From: an uncultured Flavobacteriaceae bacterium
GTDB lineage: Bacteria > Bacteroidota > Bacteroidia > Flavobacteriales > Flavobacteriaceae
Reading direction: 5' to 3'
Length of the DNA: 62,606 nt
Assembly: GCA_937959395.1 (NCBI GenBank)
Contig: CALGLR010000019.1
Coordinates: 1 to 62,606, forward strand
The position numbers and the translations under genes are program-made. The stretch's first letter is position 1, and each line of letters starts with the position of its first letter. Shown here in pieces: positions 61,760 through 62,606 of the stretch. The notes beneath the pieces are model-generated. The model did no database searches and was not told the origin of the DNA. It saw only the letters and a list, made by a program, of their open reading frames with translations.

Positions 61760-62566
61760 CTACTTTTTTGGATCTTTCAAAAACTTCCGATTCAACATCT
61801 TAGTCAACAATCCAGGAAAGAAACGCTTTAATCTTATTGCATTTACCTCAAATTTTCCGAAATATACTTCTGTTTTCTTTTTGACTATAGCATGAAGTAT
61901 TCTGCTAGCCAGATCATCAGGATCTAATCCGTTGGCATTTTCATCATCCCGTTTATTATACTTTTGACCATCACCCGCTAAGGCATTATGAGCTATTGCT
62001 GTATTGATATACCCAGGACAGACGACAAGTATATGAACACCACGATGAGAGACTTCAGATCTTAGACTATCAAAGAATCCATGTAAGGCATGTTTACTTG
62101 CTGCATAACCAGATCTATATGGAGGTCCCACCTTTCCGGCGATTGAACTTATCGTTACTATACATCCGGAACTATGTGATAGCATTGATGGCAGCAGCTG
62201 CTTTGTGAGACTGACAACACCGAAATAATTCACTTCCATAAGGCTTCGGAAGACACTCATGTCAGTTGACTCTGTAGTAGAACGTTGAGATACTCCCGCA
62301 TTATTTATCAGGATATCAATCGGACCTATTTCCACTAGCTTTTTTGTAGCTTCTTTGACTTGGTGTTCATCGGTCACGTCTAGTGGAACGATCATATTCA
62401 GATCAGGATTCACTGTAAGTTTATTTGTTTCATTGAGACCATCTAATGACCTTGCTGATAATATGCAAATGGCTCCACTCTTAGAAAATGCGATCGCTAA
62501 TGCACGACCAATACCGGAGCTAGCACCCGTAATCCAGACTCTCTTTTCTTTGAAATAATTTTCCAT
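61760..62566 (-). CDS. Short-chain dehydrogenase/reductase (SDR)
   Basis: A 268-residue NAD(P)-dependent oxidoreductase. WITGASSGIGRALAIAF (cofactor), DVTDEHQVKEA, ILINNAGVSQRS, VTISSIAGKVGPPY with the catalytic Ser, and YRSGYAASKHALHGFFD with Tyr-x3-Lys. The tail RLKRFFPGLLTKMLNRKFLK resembles DHRS7/YqjQ-like SDRs. Substrate unknown. The lines I counted are 40 to 48 percent G+C, against about a third in the neighbours, which hints at a different origin. The gene upstream, if any, is outside the window. Confidence 0.9.
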   Translation of the reverse strand: MENYFKEKRVWITGASSGIGRALAIAFSKSGAICILSARSLDGLNETNKLTVNPDLNMIVPLDVTDEHQVKEATKKLVEIGPIDILINNAGVSQRSTTESTDMSVFRSLMEVNYFGVVSLTKQLLPSMLSHSSGCIVTISSIAGKVGPPYRSGYAASKHALHGFFDSLRSEVSHRGVHILVVCPGYINTAIAHNALAGDGQKYNKRDDENANGLDPDDLASRILHAIVKKKTEVYFGKFEVNAIRLKRFFPGLLTKMLNRKFLKDPKK

Positions 62567-62606
62567 AGAGTAAATGTAGAATCATTTTATGAGAATACTT
62601 TACAAT

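Noticed and set aside
1-62606. Prophage, transposase or integrase genes
   Set aside because: None seen in any frame; the mobile signals are limited to short palindromes and gene relics.

Overview
The window looks like a chromosomal segment of a member of the Flavobacteriaceae (Bacteroidota). Reasons: AT-rich DNA (roughly two thirds A+T), no Shine-Dalgarno-like leaders, several promoters that fit the Bacteroidota pattern TTTG-N19..22-TAnnTTTG, lipoproteins with a short signal ending in SC or GC, a Por-type (T9SS) C-terminal sorting domain on a secreted peptidase, an OmpA with thrombospondin type 3 repeats, a TonB-receptor-like barrel with a carboxypeptidase-like N-terminal domain, and housekeeping proteins of flavobacterial type. 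The species cannot be named from the sequence.

Layout. 1-5443: tandem array of at least four S8 (subtilisin-like) lipoprotein peptidases; the first is cut by the window edge, and a relic of a glycosyltransferase tail lies between the last two. 5452-7876: glycosyltransferase, then a stretch of gene debris. 7877-14993: ABC ATPase, prolyl oligopeptidase, asd, mscL, alr and tdk, all on the minus strand. 15263-28374: mostly plus strand, with rsmI, a HopJ-family protein, a uracil-DNA glycosylase-family protein, two paralogous lipoproteins (the second has lost its start), a divergent AhpD-like/OsmC pair, recJ, an MFS exporter and an operon ending in a CRTAC1-type FG-GAP protein. 28371-44108: LpxH-like hydrolase, queD with a 33-residue membrane protein, MATE, GNAT, a universal stress protein, a secreted M28 peptidase, and an AddA/AddB-like nuclease-helicase pair separated by kbl and ompA. 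44281-49295: sodB, a gene-free kilobase with three candidate small RNAs, then a heme-NO-sensor (H-NOX) phosphorelay. 49646-53340: tRNA with CAT anticodon, methylmalonyl-CoA epimerase, rbfA, LolE/FtsX-type permease, dus. 53621-55945: a three-gene unit pairing a divergent Lgt-like protein with a tetraether-synthase-like radical SAM enzyme. 56311-57187: a two-gene HEPN module. 57219-62566: outer-membrane receptor, lepA and a short-chain dehydrogenase with higher GC.

How the genes work together. The H-NOX block has every part of a relay (heme sensor, PAS histidine kinase, single receiver, Hpt, LytTR output regulator). A 21-bp-period direct repeat, the geometry LytTR proteins usually bind, occurs upstream of that block, upstream of a candidate sRNA beside it, and upstream of a small gene at 6828. 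The AddA-like and AddB-like proteins should form one recombination nuclease. Intergenic spaces are rich in short dispersed palindromes of several families, some of which have created spurious upstream start codons.

The most novel-looking items are (i) the Lgt-like/radical SAM pair, (ii) the duplicated ~75-nt sRNA candidates and the five-hairpin RNA candidate between sodB and the NO-sensing block, and (iii) the 21-bp direct-repeat motif. Everything rests on reading the sequence; no database search was run.
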